A stretch of 64,000 bases of DNA from a bacterium SCSIO 12844 (GTDB taxonomy: Bacteria; Pseudomonadota; Gammaproteobacteria; Francisellales; Francisellaceae), in assembly GCA_024397935.1 (NCBI GenBank), contig CP073743.1:2170001-2234000 (forward strand), given 5' to 3'. A program made the translations under genes and the position numbers. Positions 43,086 through 52,352 of this stretch are shown here, one piece after another. The notes under the pieces were generated by a model, which did no database searches, had not been told where the DNA came from, and saw nothing but the letters and a program-made list of their open reading frames with translations. The number at the start of each line of letters is the position of its first letter. Position 1 is the stretch's first letter.

Positions 43086-43430
43086 AACAATCTCCCCTAT
43101 CTTTCATTTTTCAAGCAATAATTTAGCATTACACAATTGCAACGCAATGCGCAATAAAAAATGAAGCTTTGCGTAACATTTGATTATTTATGAAGCAATT
43201 CTAATTAACTAGACGTAAAATTTAACACATTGATTTAAAATAATTAATTTTCTAGTTTAATTTAAAACTATGATTGAAACAAAAGTTAAGGATTTTTTAA
43301 ATACTTTTACTGTTAATAATAAATTTCACGTTTTAAGCAAACAAATTAAAAATAAAATCAGTCATAATACTTGCAATATTAAACGCACTGCGTTATATTA
43401 TACATAAGATAACTTAGGGTTGCAGACACA
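43086..43430. promoter_or_regulatory. Divergent intergenic region
   Basis: These 345 bases separate the divergent large orphan gene (minus) and a secreted-protein gene (plus). I see no gene. Close to the plus-strand gene a small palindrome, AACGC-ACT-GCGTT (43382-43394), is followed by TATTATACA, a possible -10 region. Elsewhere the sequence is plain AT-rich DNA. Confidence 0.35.
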
Positions 43431-43925
43431 ATGGTTATAACAATAATAAAAAATAAAACAATACTTAAATTTTTATCGAGTCTAAGTCTATTAATACCAG
43501 CAATTAATTATGCAAGTGATGTTAATAACTATAAGCTCTACAGTATATTTAGTCTAACAGAAACGACAGATATCCTTCCTGCAAAAGTACTTGATGTTGG
43601 ACTTGGTAATATCAGTATTCAACATTGTGGCCAAGTTCTAAAAAATCATGGTACAGGTATTTTCTATGGGCCATGCCCTAAGCTTATTGATAATACCCTG
43701 TTTGATGTTTACTTTACAAAAACAAGTATAAGTTGTCATATTACCATTGATAATTATAATGCTACTATTGAACAAATTAACTGTGATAATGAAACCGTTA
43801 CCTCATATACAATTTATAATAAAAAAACATCATTACCCAATCATCAAAATATTGTTTTTTTATGTCAGCAAATCAATGGTCAATCTAATGCATGTCCTTG
43901 GGTTACCGAAAAAAGCAATTCATAA
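43431..43925 (+). CDS. Secreted cysteine-containing protein, unknown
   Basis: The 164-residue protein begins with a basic N-terminus and hydrophobic core (about 10-26) ending INYAS, a typical signal peptide with cleavage near residue 27. The mature part holds six cysteines (in HCGQ, GPCPK, SCHIT, INCDN, FLCQQ and NACPW), an even number consistent with three disulfides in the periplasm or outside. I recognise no family. It stands alone, with a terminator-like hairpin shortly after its stop. Confidence 0.65.
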   Translation: MVITIIKNKTILKFLSSLSLLIPAINYASDVNNYKLYSIFSLTETTDILPAKVLDVGLGNISIQHCGQVLKNHGTGIFYGPCPKLIDNTLFDVYFTKTSISCHITIDNYNATIEQINCDNETVTSYTIYNKKTSLPNHQNIVFLCQQINGQSNACPWVTEKSNS

Positions 43926-43957
43926 TTCATAATTAACTGTATTATCAATATATTTTA

Positions 43958-43996
43958 ACCCAAGACGCGATGAATCGCGTCTCTACAGGGTTTTTA
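43958..43996 (+). terminator. Strong terminator hairpin after the secreted-protein gene
   Basis: AGACGCGA-TGAA-TCGCGTCT (43963-43982) forms a perfect eight-pair stem, extended by outer ACCC/GGGT pairing, then TTTTT. It lies between convergent genes, and the T-run abuts the opposite gene's stop. The G+C-rich palindrome contrasts with the surrounding AT-rich DNA. Confidence 0.75.
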
Positions 43997-44449
43997 TTAT
44001 TTATGACTCAATAACTCATTATTTTGTTTAATTAAAACTTTGATATTTGCATTTAGTAATGCAATTTCATCCATAATCTGATTTTGCTGCTGTAATAATA
44101 AATTACGCTGTTGTGCTGATTTAATCTGTAAATACATAATTGCAATTTCACTATCAGGCATAGAAGATACTTTGGATGTTACTTTTTTAAATAATTGATT
44201 AACATCATGATTAAAATCATTCACCTGTTTAACAAATAAATCACTTGGCTTCTCTAATAATTGACTAACTGGCTTTACTTGAACCTTCGGTGCAACATTT
44301 ACAGGTTCAGTTGAAGCCATTTGCTCATTTAAGCTTGATTGACTTTCACCGGATAACAAAACTTTTGGTTGTGGCGGTTGATCTAGCGCCCAAAGCGTTG
44401 ATGTTACTAAAGTAAATAAGCAAAATAATGCTATAAATAATCGCTTCAT
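43997..44449 (-). CDS. Exported protein with a C-terminal coiled coil, unknown
   Basis: The 150-residue protein starts with a clear signal peptide (MKRLFIALFCLFTLVTSTLWA), followed by a Pro/Gln-rich linker (about 22-65) and a helical, coiled-coil C-terminal half (about 90-150, rich in Gln, Asn, Leu and Ile). It should be periplasmic or membrane-associated. No family is recognised. It follows queA by 21 bases on the same strand and may be the last gene of the ygfB-ubiH-ubiI-queA run. Confidence 0.7.
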   Translation of the reverse strand: MKRLFIALFCLFTLVTSTLWALDQPPQPKVLLSGESQSSLNEQMASTEPVNVAPKVQVKPVSQLLEKPSDLFVKQVNDFNHDVNQLFKKVTSKVSSMPDSEIAIMYLQIKSAQQRNLLLQQQNQIMDEIALLNANIKVLIKQNNELLSHK

Positions 44450-44470
44450 TTAAGACAAACTATCCCTATT

Positions 44471-45514
44471 TTATAAAATAAGCATAGCATCACCATAACT
44501 GAAAAACCGGTATCGCTCAAGGACTGCATGTGCATAAGCGCGCTTTATTCGATCAGTACCAGCAAATGCACTGACTAACATAATTAAGGTTGATTTTGGT
44601 AAGTGAAAGTTAGTAATCATTTGGTCAACAACATGAAACTTTTTCCCTGGATATAAAAAGATATCGCTCTCACCCATAAAAGGTTTAATCTCACCTGATA
44701 TTGCTGCTGTCTCTAATGAGCGTACTGTTGTTGTTCCTACAGCAATTATTTTATTGCCACGCGCTTTAGTTTCCCTAATTTTTTGACAAACATCTTCTGA
44801 TACTTCAATTACTTCACTATGCATTTTGTGAGATGAAATGTCATCAACTTTAACTGGTTGGAAAGTACCAGAGCCAACATGTAATGTGATATAGGCTGTA
44901 TTAACACCTTTTGTTTGTAATATATCTAACAGCTCATCTGTAAAATGAAGCCCTGCAGTCGGCGCAGCAACAGAACCTAATGGTTGACTATAAACTGTTT
45001 GATAACGCTCTTGATCAAGCTTTTGGTCTTCACGTTGCATATAGGGTGGTAATGGCATATGACCAAATAAATCCATCACTTGCCAAATTGTTTGAATTTT
45101 ATCTGTCGGTATTAATTTTAATTTAAATAAAGTACCAGAAGTATGGCCTAACATCTGAAACTTTGTATCCTTATCCAAAAATATAAACTCACCAACTTTT
45201 GGCTTTCGTGATACACGAAGATGTGAAGAAATTGTCAAATCATCTATTATACGCTCAATCAATAATTCAACTTTACCACCTGTTTGTTTATGAGCAAATA
45301 TTCTAGCTGGCATCACTTTTGAATTATTAAAAATAAGTAAATCACCTGAGTTAATCAATGAAGGCAAATCAAAGAAATGTTGATCATTAATTTCATTAGA
45401 TTGATTCGTATTTCGATCTAAAACTAATAATCGACTGTGATCACGCTTATCTGTTGGATACTGCGCAATTAACTCACTCGGTAGTTGATAATTAAAATCA
45501 TCTGTTTTTATCAT
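44471..45514 (-). CDS. queA: QueA, S-adenosylmethionine:tRNA ribosyltransferase-isomerase
   Basis: QueA builds epoxyqueuosine at the wobble position of GUN tRNAs, using the ribosyl group of S-adenosylmethionine. The 347-residue protein has the family's hallmarks: DFNYQLPSELIAQYP at the start, VMPARIFAHKQTGGKVELLIER, PLGSVAAPTAGLHFTDELL and TNFHLPKSTLIMLVSAFAG near the end. The length equals the E. coli enzyme (about 356). It follows the ubiI-like gene with no gap in what looks like one operon. tgt is not nearby. Confidence 0.95.
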   Translation of the reverse strand: MIKTDDFNYQLPSELIAQYPTDKRDHSRLLVLDRNTNQSNEINDQHFFDLPSLINSGDLLIFNNSKVMPARIFAHKQTGGKVELLIERIIDDLTISSHLRVSRKPKVGEFIFLDKDTKFQMLGHTSGTLFKLKLIPTDKIQTIWQVMDLFGHMPLPPYMQREDQKLDQERYQTVYSQPLGSVAAPTAGLHFTDELLDILQTKGVNTAYITLHVGSGTFQPVKVDDISSHKMHSEVIEVSEDVCQKIRETKARGNKIIAVGTTTVRSLETAAISGEIKPFMGESDIFLYPGKKFHVVDQMITNFHLPKSTLIMLVSAFAGTDRIKRAYAHAVLERYRFFSYGDAMLIL

Positions 45515-46711
45515 TTATAGTAAACCTTTTTTGCCCATAGCTTGCGTCATAAAAAATCGTTTCAATAACGCCCTCCTATCAACAAAAGAAAGTCCATTTC
45601 CTCTTAAAAAACCTAAAAATTTTGACTCATTTGAAAAGCCAGATTTAAATGCAGCCATCATCCAAATCAATAATTGATTATGCCAACGTCGCTCTCTTTC
45701 ATATTGCTGTAATGTCGAAAGATCACCTAAACTTCGCCCTTTTTGATGTGCGTTTGTTAATACATTAATCAATGAGCTTACATCTTTAAAACCAAGGTTA
45801 ACACCCTGACCAGCCAATGGATGAATAACATGTGCAGCATCACCAACTAAAACAACACCATCTTTAGCATAGCGTTCAACATGCTGCTCAGTTAATGGAA
45901 ATTTGACTCGCTTAGATTGAACTTTACAAATTCCTAAGTGATGATTAAGTGCATTCGTTAACTCAATATTAAATGCCTCATCATCTAGTGCAAGTAAACG
46001 TGTTGCCTCATGCTCTGTTGTACTCCAAACAATTGAACAGCGAAACGGATCAGCCAAAGGTAAAAATGCTAAAGGACCTGTTGCTAAAAAACGCTGAGTT
46101 GCACAATTTTTGTGTGAAAGTTCAGTCTCAATTTCAGCCACAATAGCATACTGATGATAAGCTCTTTTTTTTACTTGAAACTGACACTGATTACGTAACC
46201 AAGAGCTTGCGCCATCAGCACCAATGAGTAACTGTGTTTCAATTTTTCTACCATCTGACAGCGCTAATTGCCATTGATTGTCAAAACGATCTAACTTTTC
46301 GATCGTACATGGCACATAAAGTGCAGCATTTTTATTCATTAATGCTTGCCATAATGTTTTAACAATAATACGGTTTTCAATGATAAAACCAAGCTCACGC
46401 TCTGCAATTTCTGCAGCATCCATTCGAATTTGTCCCGAACTACCTTCATCAAACACAAACATTTGATTAAAGGCTGCAATTTCATGCTGATTGATTGCCT
46501 CCCAAACATCTAAATTATCTAATAATTGTTCAGAAAATCGATTAATCGCACTAACTCTTAAATCTTTGTCATTATTTGACCAATGTAATTTAGGTTGATT
46601 TCGTTCAACGATTGCAATATTAAGCCCTCGATCAATCAAGCCTTTGGCAAGCGCCAAACCAACCATACCGCCACCAACAATAACAGCTTGATATTCTTTT
46701 ATATTTCCCAT
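45515..46711 (-). CDS. ubiI: UbiI-type ubiquinone biosynthesis flavin hydroxylase
   Basis: The 398-residue FAD-dependent monooxygenase shows the dinucleotide fold VIVGGGMVGLALAKGL, LRVSAINRFSE, the middle block LLIGADGASSWLRNQ and the flavin motif LVGDAAHVIHPLAGQGVNLGF. The N-terminal and middle blocks track E. coli UbiI (C5 hydroxylase) better than UbiH or UbiF. It overlaps the ubiH-like gene by 13 bases. The paired hydroxylases imply aerobic ubiquinone synthesis. Specific regiochemistry is inferred. Confidence 0.85.
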   Translation of the reverse strand: MGNIKEYQAVIVGGGMVGLALAKGLIDRGLNIAIVERNQPKLHWSNNDKDLRVSAINRFSEQLLDNLDVWEAINQHEIAAFNQMFVFDEGSSGQIRMDAAEIAERELGFIIENRIIVKTLWQALMNKNAALYVPCTIEKLDRFDNQWQLALSDGRKIETQLLIGADGASSWLRNQCQFQVKKRAYHQYAIVAEIETELSHKNCATQRFLATGPLAFLPLADPFRCSIVWSTTEHEATRLLALDDEAFNIELTNALNHHLGICKVQSKRVKFPLTEQHVERYAKDGVVLVGDAAHVIHPLAGQGVNLGFKDVSSLINVLTNAHQKGRSLGDLSTLQQYERERRWHNQLLIWMMAAFKSGFSNESKFLGFLRGNGLSFVDRRALLKRFFMTQAMGKKGLL

Positions 46712-47958
46712 TGATGAATCCTTTGTTTTGCAAGCGATGGTAATTGATTCATATCGCCCATCATCATTCGATTAATCAAAGATTTACCAATAGGTAGACG
46801 TTCGGTTAAATGAAGTCCAAGACTGCGTGATACTTTGATCATTCGTTCGTTATTAGAAAATAAATTAACCAATTGATCACTTACCCAAGTTGTTTGCTTG
46901 TGATCTTTAAGCCTACGTTGTTCAAATGCTTTAAGTAGTTGTTCATTATCATCAGAAATTCCATAACAACTCACTAAATCTGCAAATACAGCAATATCAC
47001 GTAAACATAAATTAAAGCCTTGTCCTGCAACCGGATGTAGTGAATGTGCAGCATTACCAAATAATAAGGTATTAGCTAAATAGAGTTTTTTAGCTACCAT
47101 TAAATGTAATGGAAAAATATCACATTTACCAATTCTAATAAATCTGCCTAATCGATAGCCAAATAATTTTTGCAAATAGCCACACAACTCGTCAGCATTC
47201 ATTAGAGCAATTTGTTCTTTTTGATCCTTTTTAAATGTAAATACACAGGCACTTCGATTGCCTTTCATCGGCAGCATTGCAACAATACCATCATCATAAA
47301 AACGCTCATAAGCATAGTTTTGATGTGAGCGCTTTAACTCAACATTACAAACCAAAGCATAGGATTGATAATCTGTATGTTCAACTTCAATACCAAGCTT
47401 ACTACGAATAGCTGATCGCGCACCATCACAAGCAATTACTAGCTTTGCTGATATCTCTATTACATCTTTTGCTTGATTACGTACAGTTAATTGATTTGTT
47501 GCTGTATCTAATGAATCTAACTCAGCTGGTGCTATTAACTTTATGTTTTCTTTAGTTAATAACTTTTCATGCATTGCTGAGTAAATTCTTGGAAATGCAC
47601 AAATTGCACCTAAGCAGGGCTTATGTTCTTTTTTATGATCTAATACAACTCGACCCAATAAGCCTTTATTAGAGACATGAACTCGATGAATAGGTTCACA
47701 ATATTCGCTTAGCTCATCCCATAAATCTAAACCCTTTAAAATGCACAATGCATTATATGCTAAAGCCATTGCTCGCGCATCAAAGTTATCTAATGCCATC
47801 TCTTTTAAATCAATGCGGTCAATCAGTACAATTGACTCAACATATGGTGAGATTGCCAAAGCCAATGCTTGTCCAACTAAACCACCACCGACAATCGCAA
47901 TCTCCGTTTTAATGTGTTTAGATATGGTTTGATCTGTAGCTGTCATATATTTATTCAA
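46699..47958 (-). CDS. ubiH: UbiH-type ubiquinone biosynthesis flavin hydroxylase
   Basis: This 419-residue FAD monooxygenase has IAIVGGGLVGQALALAISP, FDARAMALAYNALCILKGLDLW, IHRVHVSNKGLLGRV and LFGNAAHSLHPVAGQGFNLCLRD; the VHVS and GNAA blocks are characteristic of UbiH, which hydroxylates C6 of the ubiquinone precursor. It lies downstream of ygfB with nine bases between and overlaps ubiI. In E. coli pepP sits between ygfB and ubiH; it is missing here. An internal ATG four codons in is an alternative start. Confidence 0.88.
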   Translation of the reverse strand: MNKYMTATDQTISKHIKTEIAIVGGGLVGQALALAISPYVESIVLIDRIDLKEMALDNFDARAMALAYNALCILKGLDLWDELSEYCEPIHRVHVSNKGLLGRVVLDHKKEHKPCLGAICAFPRIYSAMHEKLLTKENIKLIAPAELDSLDTATNQLTVRNQAKDVIEISAKLVIACDGARSAIRSKLGIEVEHTDYQSYALVCNVELKRSHQNYAYERFYDDGIVAMLPMKGNRSACVFTFKKDQKEQIALMNADELCGYLQKLFGYRLGRFIRIGKCDIFPLHLMVAKKLYLANTLLFGNAAHSLHPVAGQGFNLCLRDIAVFADLVSCYGISDDNEQLLKAFEQRRLKDHKQTTWVSDQLVNLFSNNERMIKVSRSLGLHLTERLPIGKSLINRMMMGDMNQLPSLAKQRIHQWEI

Positions 47959-47967
47959 ATTAATTGA

Positions 47968-48585
47968 TTAATCATCTGTTAAATCACGCGCACTATGCAA
48001 TGGCTTTGCCTTTGCTTGATTTAACGCACTTAATTCTGCATGTAGCAATAATGCTGCAACTTTTGCATATTCAACTAACTCATTATATGCTTTTTCTGAC
48101 TCTTCATCACCTTCTTCTTCTTCATCATATTGTAATGCTGACATTTTAGATAAATCAGTAATTGCTTCTTTTATCTCTTGACTATGACTGGCTTCAAAAG
48201 CAAATCCCATTAAACCTAATCCAGATAAAAAACCCTGACACCACATAGCAAGGGCGTCAATACGCTGATGGAAACTAGTTGAATCATCCGGTAATAACAG
48301 CTCTAAATCATAAAAACCACTTTGGTATTGATTTTTAGTCGCTTCAAATACACCAGCAAGTACCACTAGTGCATTTTCAGCCATTATATCACCTTCTTCA
48401 ACAAATGTTGTCAGCATTGAGTCAACCCAAGCACTGATGCGCACATCAGCTCCGCCACTGAAAAGTGCGCACAAAAGCCCATGGGATTCAGCAACTTCAG
48501 TCATTGCTTTTAAGTGTTTCAATGCCTTTGCGACCTCGTCAAACTCTGGCATTTTTTCTTCTTCATTAGACATTATTTTATTCAC
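47968..48585 (-). CDS. ygfB: UPF0149 (YgfB) family protein
   Basis: The 205-residue protein belongs to the UPF0149/YgfB family: an all-helical protein with EVAESHGLLCALFSGG near the start, FHQRIDALAMWCQGFLSGLGLMG in the centre and a C-terminal EYAKVAALLLHAEL helix. YgfB is linked to antimicrobial-resistance regulation in Pseudomonas, but its general role is unclear. It heads the ygfB-ubiH-ubiI cluster and diverges from 6S RNA, a conserved gammaproteobacterial neighbourhood. Confidence 0.88.
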   Translation of the reverse strand: MNKIMSNEEEKMPEFDEVAKALKHLKAMTEVAESHGLLCALFSGGADVRISAWVDSMLTTFVEEGDIMAENALVVLAGVFEATKNQYQSGFYDLELLLPDDSTSFHQRIDALAMWCQGFLSGLGLMGFAFEASHSQEIKEAITDLSKMSALQYDEEEEGDEESEKAYNELVEYAKVAALLLHAELSALNQAKAKPLHSARDLTDD

Positions 48586-48678
48586 ATTATCTATTAATAC
48601 GCCTATCCTACCATTTTGTTACTAATTTGATAAATTAAAATGCAAGTATTTTTTTAAACTATTTTATTCCTGCATTAC

Positions 48679-48708
48679 TTGCCTTTTAGGGTAAATTTAT
48701 CATATAGT
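48679..48708 (+). promoter_or_regulatory. Promoter of 6S RNA
   Basis: TTGCCT (48679-48684) and TATAGT (48703-48708) are spaced by 18 bases, placing the start site near 48716 at the beginning of the 6S RNA terminal stem. Confidence 0.65.
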
Positions 48709-48715
48709 TCTTATT

Positions 48716-48912
48716 AAGAAGTTTGCTGCCTGAATTGTGCGCCAGTCTCTACAGTCTTGAGCCGATGCTTATAATTACGGGAGCTTAATTGAATGCGGGA
48801 GTGCAAGCTCGTCTATGATCGAGAAGCCCGATGTGTCCATGTAGCACCCACCTGGTTCTTGAGGGTTCAAGAGCCTTGTAGACAGCGCCAACTTTGGGTA
48901 GCTTACTTCTTT
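48716..48912 (+). ncRNA. ssrS: 6S RNA
   Basis: The region holds the classic 6S features: complementary ends (AAGAAGTTTGCTGCC with GGGTAGCTTACTTCTT), the conserved GAGCCGATGCTTATAATTA block, a large central bubble, and CTTGAGGGTTCAAG in the 3' arm. 6S RNA mimics an open promoter and sequesters sigma-70 RNA polymerase in stationary phase. Synteny with ygfA just downstream and ygfB upstream agrees with E. coli. The length is about 197 nt. Confidence 0.93.
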
Positions 48913-48949
48913 AAAAATCATATCTCAAAAACTATTGGTTAGCCATCAA

Positions 48950-49528
48950 ATGGATGATAAAGTAAAGATTCGTAAAGCCATTCGTAAAAAACGCCGACAA
49001 CTAGAAACCGTTGAACGATTTCAATTAAATGAAAACTTACTAAAAAATGCACTTGATATTATTGATAAAAACCAACCAAAATCAATCGCTATTTACTTTC
49101 CTAATGATGGTGAAGCTGATTTATGTAATTTAGTTGAGTACGCTAATTTTAAAGACATTACCCTATATTTGCCAGTTTTACATCCGATTATCAAACGTGG
49201 GCTTTGGTTTGCTAACTATAACCAAAATGAAATGCTTTATACGAATCGTTTTGGTATTTATGAACCTTTTTTTAATCTTGATTCACTAAAAGCACCCTGG
49301 GAGATGGATTTAGTTTTTATGCCTTTGGTTGCATTTGATTTAAATGGCAATCGCATTGGCATGGGTGGCGGCTTTTATGACTACACATTCCAATTTAAGT
49401 CAAATGTTAACACACCCACATTAGTTGGCTGTGCTTATGAATTTCAACAGATTGATCAATGTCCTAATGAACATTGGGATATGCCAGTTGATGGCATATT
49501 AACTGATGCTAAAGCGCGATGGTTTTAA
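48950..49528 (+). CDS. ygfA: 5-formyltetrahydrofolate cyclo-ligase family protein
   Basis: YgfA/MTHFS converts 5-formyltetrahydrofolate to methenyltetrahydrofolate with ATP. The 192-residue protein has the basic N-terminus KAIRKKRRQLE, the block AIYFPNDGEADL, LVFMPLVAFDLNGNRIGMGGGFYDYTF with the conserved GMGGGFYD loop, and DGILTDAKARWF at the end. I chose the ATG at 48950; a TTG at 48935 extends the frame but adds nothing conserved. It lies 37 bases after 6S RNA, the standard ssrS-ygfA arrangement, and is probably co-transcribed with it. Confidence 0.92.
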   Translation: MDDKVKIRKAIRKKRRQLETVERFQLNENLLKNALDIIDKNQPKSIAIYFPNDGEADLCNLVEYANFKDITLYLPVLHPIIKRGLWFANYNQNEMLYTNRFGIYEPFFNLDSLKAPWEMDLVFMPLVAFDLNGNRIGMGGGFYDYTFQFKSNVNTPTLVGCAYEFQQIDQCPNEHWDMPVDGILTDAKARWF

Positions 49529-49626
49529 TCATTTCTCTATATTAACTAAAATTTGTTTGATTATTTATTCAAAAATATTCTATCATCTTATATTAAATGA
49601 TTTACTAACTCAGAAGGATGCTGGTT

Positions 49627-50754
49627 ATGTATGATGAAAAAGATAAAGATGAACATTTAAATATTGATGAAGCATATCAAGCGTTTATGTCATCCTGTAT
49701 TGAAATACACTCAAAGGATGAAATACAAGCTCAAAAACAAGGTTTAGAAATCAATGCTGGCCATATAAATGATTTCTCATTAGTTGAAATACCTTTAAAA
49801 GAAGGCTATATTCTTCCTGCTGTGTGTAAAAAAACAAATGCAATTGAACCATTAGGATATCTTGAAATTTGGTTAAAACAGCTAACTTCTGGTTCATCAG
49901 ATATCACAGCAAAGCTCTTTCAGTTTCAAATTTTTCAAAAGTCAAAAGGTAAACATAAAGAAAACCAATTACTATTAGACACACAAGATACACTCATTTA
50001 TCTTACAGATGACAGTTTATTAAAAACAATTGAATTATTAATAGAAGAAATAAGACAACTGCATACTACATATAGTGATGACTTAATATTTTACATTTAT
50101 ATAGAGCAGCTTATTGATTTATCTAAAAATAGTCTTGAAATACCAAGTGTAGACGCTAAAGTAGGTAATAAAACTTTCTCTGATGATGAGGCTGACTATA
50201 ATCAATTAAAAAGAAAAAGTTTAATCAATAAAACTCAAATGACATTAAATGAGTCATCTGCAAGGTGGGGTGGCGCAGAGAATTTTCAAATAGCTAACTC
50301 TAGCAATGTAGTTGTAAGATTATTTAATTACTCATCTAGCCTAAGCACATTAAATCGTTATTTTAATCAATTCAATACTGAAAAATTAAACATAATTAAA
50401 GAACAACTTAAAAATATCGCTTTATTTATATTTCACCAAAATATTGCAGCAATTGGTGCTAGTTTATATTATTTCGGGAATAATGTAAGGTTAATTGACC
50501 TTGCTCATTATATGTCTGCTGATCCAATTACTTCAGTTACTCAAGATGAAGTAAATTTAAATTACTATCATAAAAATTTACTAACTGCGATCAATGAACA
50601 AATAGATATTATTGATAGCGTTATCTCAAAAAAGCAATCAATCATTGAGCATGTACATACACAAAGCGAGCCACAATTGCCCTTCCAAAAGCTAGATACA
50701 AATATCGAAGAAATTAATAAAGGAGGTAATGATACTACTTGTAGCCTTGATTAG
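49627..50754 (+). CDS. Putative inositol-polyphosphate-kinase-like protein
   Basis: I see motifs of the eukaryotic inositol polyphosphate kinase fold (IPMK/IP3K/IP6K). Near residue 173 (from the ATG at 49627) IPSVDAKVGNKTF resembles the inositol-binding PxxxDxKxG block, one residue shorter between Pro and Asp. About 100 residues later AIGASLYYFGNNVRLIDLAHYM (positions 275-296) resembles the paired SSLLxxYD and VRLIDFAH blocks that complete the ATP and magnesium site (Asp291). The length, 375 residues, suits the family. Bacterial members are rare, so a translocated or horizontally acquired enzyme is possible; this is inference. The ATG at 49618 overlaps the AAGGA site, so the ATG at 49627 is the better start. 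The gene stands alone after ygfA. Confidence 0.5.
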   Translation: MYDEKDKDEHLNIDEAYQAFMSSCIEIHSKDEIQAQKQGLEINAGHINDFSLVEIPLKEGYILPAVCKKTNAIEPLGYLEIWLKQLTSGSSDITAKLFQFQIFQKSKGKHKENQLLLDTQDTLIYLTDDSLLKTIELLIEEIRQLHTTYSDDLIFYIYIEQLIDLSKNSLEIPSVDAKVGNKTFSDDEADYNQLKRKSLINKTQMTLNESSARWGGAENFQIANSSNVVVRLFNYSSSLSTLNRYFNQFNTEKLNIIKEQLKNIALFIFHQNIAAIGASLYYFGNNVRLIDLAHYMSADPITSVTQDEVNLNYYHKNLLTAINEQIDIIDSVISKKQSIIEHVHTQSEPQLPFQKLDTNIEEINKGGNDTTCSLD

Positions 50755-50827
50755 TCATTTAACACTTTAAGCCTTGGAAGAATTAACATTTGGTGATACC
50801 ATCAAATTCTTAAGTTAAAGGATTTCC

Positions 50828-51613
50828 ATGATGGTCATTATTTTATCAATCTTAGTTGGTTTTTTTGCAAGTTTTATGTCGAGTATTTTCGGCGGCGGCG
50901 CAGGTCTCATTTCAGTACCTGGAATCTATTGGATTGTGGTGCATTTTTATACTCATACTGATGATGCAATGCAAATGACTTTAGCTACAGGTAGCGGCAT
51001 GGCAATTCCATTGGGTCTAATGGCAACATTAAGACAAAGAAAGTATAAAAATATTGACTATCCACTGTTAAAAAAAACCATCTGGTCAATGAGCATCGGT
51101 GGTGTATTAGGTGCACTTGTAATATCAAATATAGCAAGTGATTATGTAAAACTCTTTTTTGGCATTATGATTCTTCTGACTGCTATTTGGATGTGGCGTT
51201 ATAAAATTAACCTTTCTAAAGCCTGGAATCCACACCCAATCACTTATAATCTATCAGGTGGCATTATTGGCACTATCTCTACAGCTTTAGGTGTTTCAGT
51301 TTTTACCGTACCTTTTTTATCTAAAGCAGGCCTTGATATAAAAAAAGCCATCGGGACATCAACAACCATTGTATTTACTTATTCAACCCTAGCTGGTATT
51401 GCCTTTATTATTATTGGAATATTTAAAACTGGTACATCGTTATCACATATCGGTTATTTAAATACTACAATTTTTCTATCTGCTGTTATTCCTTCTTTAA
51501 TAGGCAGCATTGTTGGTGTTAAATTAGTGCATATCTTACCGCAAATTGTATTAAAGCGCTTATTTGTACTAATGATGTTTATTGTGGCGACTTTGATGTT
51601 GATACCTAAGTAG
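50828..51613 (+). CDS. TSUP family permease (TauE/SafE)
   Basis: This 261-residue inner-membrane protein has about eight hydrophobic segments in two related halves. It carries the family's glycine-rich loop FGGGAGLISVPGIYW near the N-terminus and GGIIGTISTALGVSVFTVPFL in the second half. TSUP proteins move sulfite, sulfonates or other small anions; the substrate is unknown. AAAGGA precedes the ATG. It converges on the disrupted gene, with three bases between the stops. A second TSUP gene lies at the end of the window. Confidence 0.85.
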   Translation: MMVIILSILVGFFASFMSSIFGGGAGLISVPGIYWIVVHFYTHTDDAMQMTLATGSGMAIPLGLMATLRQRKYKNIDYPLLKKTIWSMSIGGVLGALVISNIASDYVKLFFGIMILLTAIWMWRYKINLSKAWNPHPITYNLSGGIIGTISTALGVSVFTVPFLSKAGLDIKKAIGTSTTIVFTYSTLAGIAFIIIGIFKTGTSLSHIGYLNTTIFLSAVIPSLIGSIVGVKLVHILPQIVLKRLFVLMMFIVATLMLIPK

Positions 51614-52352
51614 TTTTTATTCAAGTAACTCATGAGGCATTAAAGGTAATTTATCACCTAACTCTTGATGTAAATCTATAGATTTTTTATAAAATTTATA
51701 AGTTTGATATTCTCTTTGTGGATCAGAATCTCTATGTTTATGGTATCGGGTTAATACTCTATTCCACTCATCATCAGTCACCTGTAACAAAATTCTTGCT
51801 TTTTCAAAGTCTTCTTTTGCATGCATATAAGTTTTTGATGCAAATAATCCATTTTTATGGTGCATAGACCTAGCCGCATTTTTTAAGATAATTCTAGCAT
51901 CATCTATAGTATTAACCTTATCTAATCGTCTTAATAAATATTCAGCAATTGTAGATTTAACTATATTATTTTTTTCATGAGCTTTATCAATTGCTTTATT
52001 TAGGCCTTTTTTTATTGCATCAATTATTTTATTTAACTCTTGATTATACTTAAGACGCTCCCTATAGTCATAATACTTCAAAAAGTATTTCTTATCATCA
52101 TAATCAATTACAGCTAAATCATCTGGTTCACAATATTCAAAACCTTTAATCTGGTCCATTATGATTTGATAGAGTTCTATACAATCCTCTAGAGAAAAAT
52201 TATAATCTTCATTTACTACATCAATTTCAAAGCTTTCATTAAGTGCTTGGGATACCATTTCAGCAATATTTTTAGGTAAAATACCTCTAAGCTTATCTTT
52301 TGTGATCTTATCTTCTTGAACATAATCATTACATAGAACATTTATAATTTTT

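Noticed and set aside
50743-50754. C-terminal CSLD of the IPK-like protein as a CaaX box
   Set aside because: The last position is Asp and the second is Ser, which do not fit host prenyltransferase specificity.
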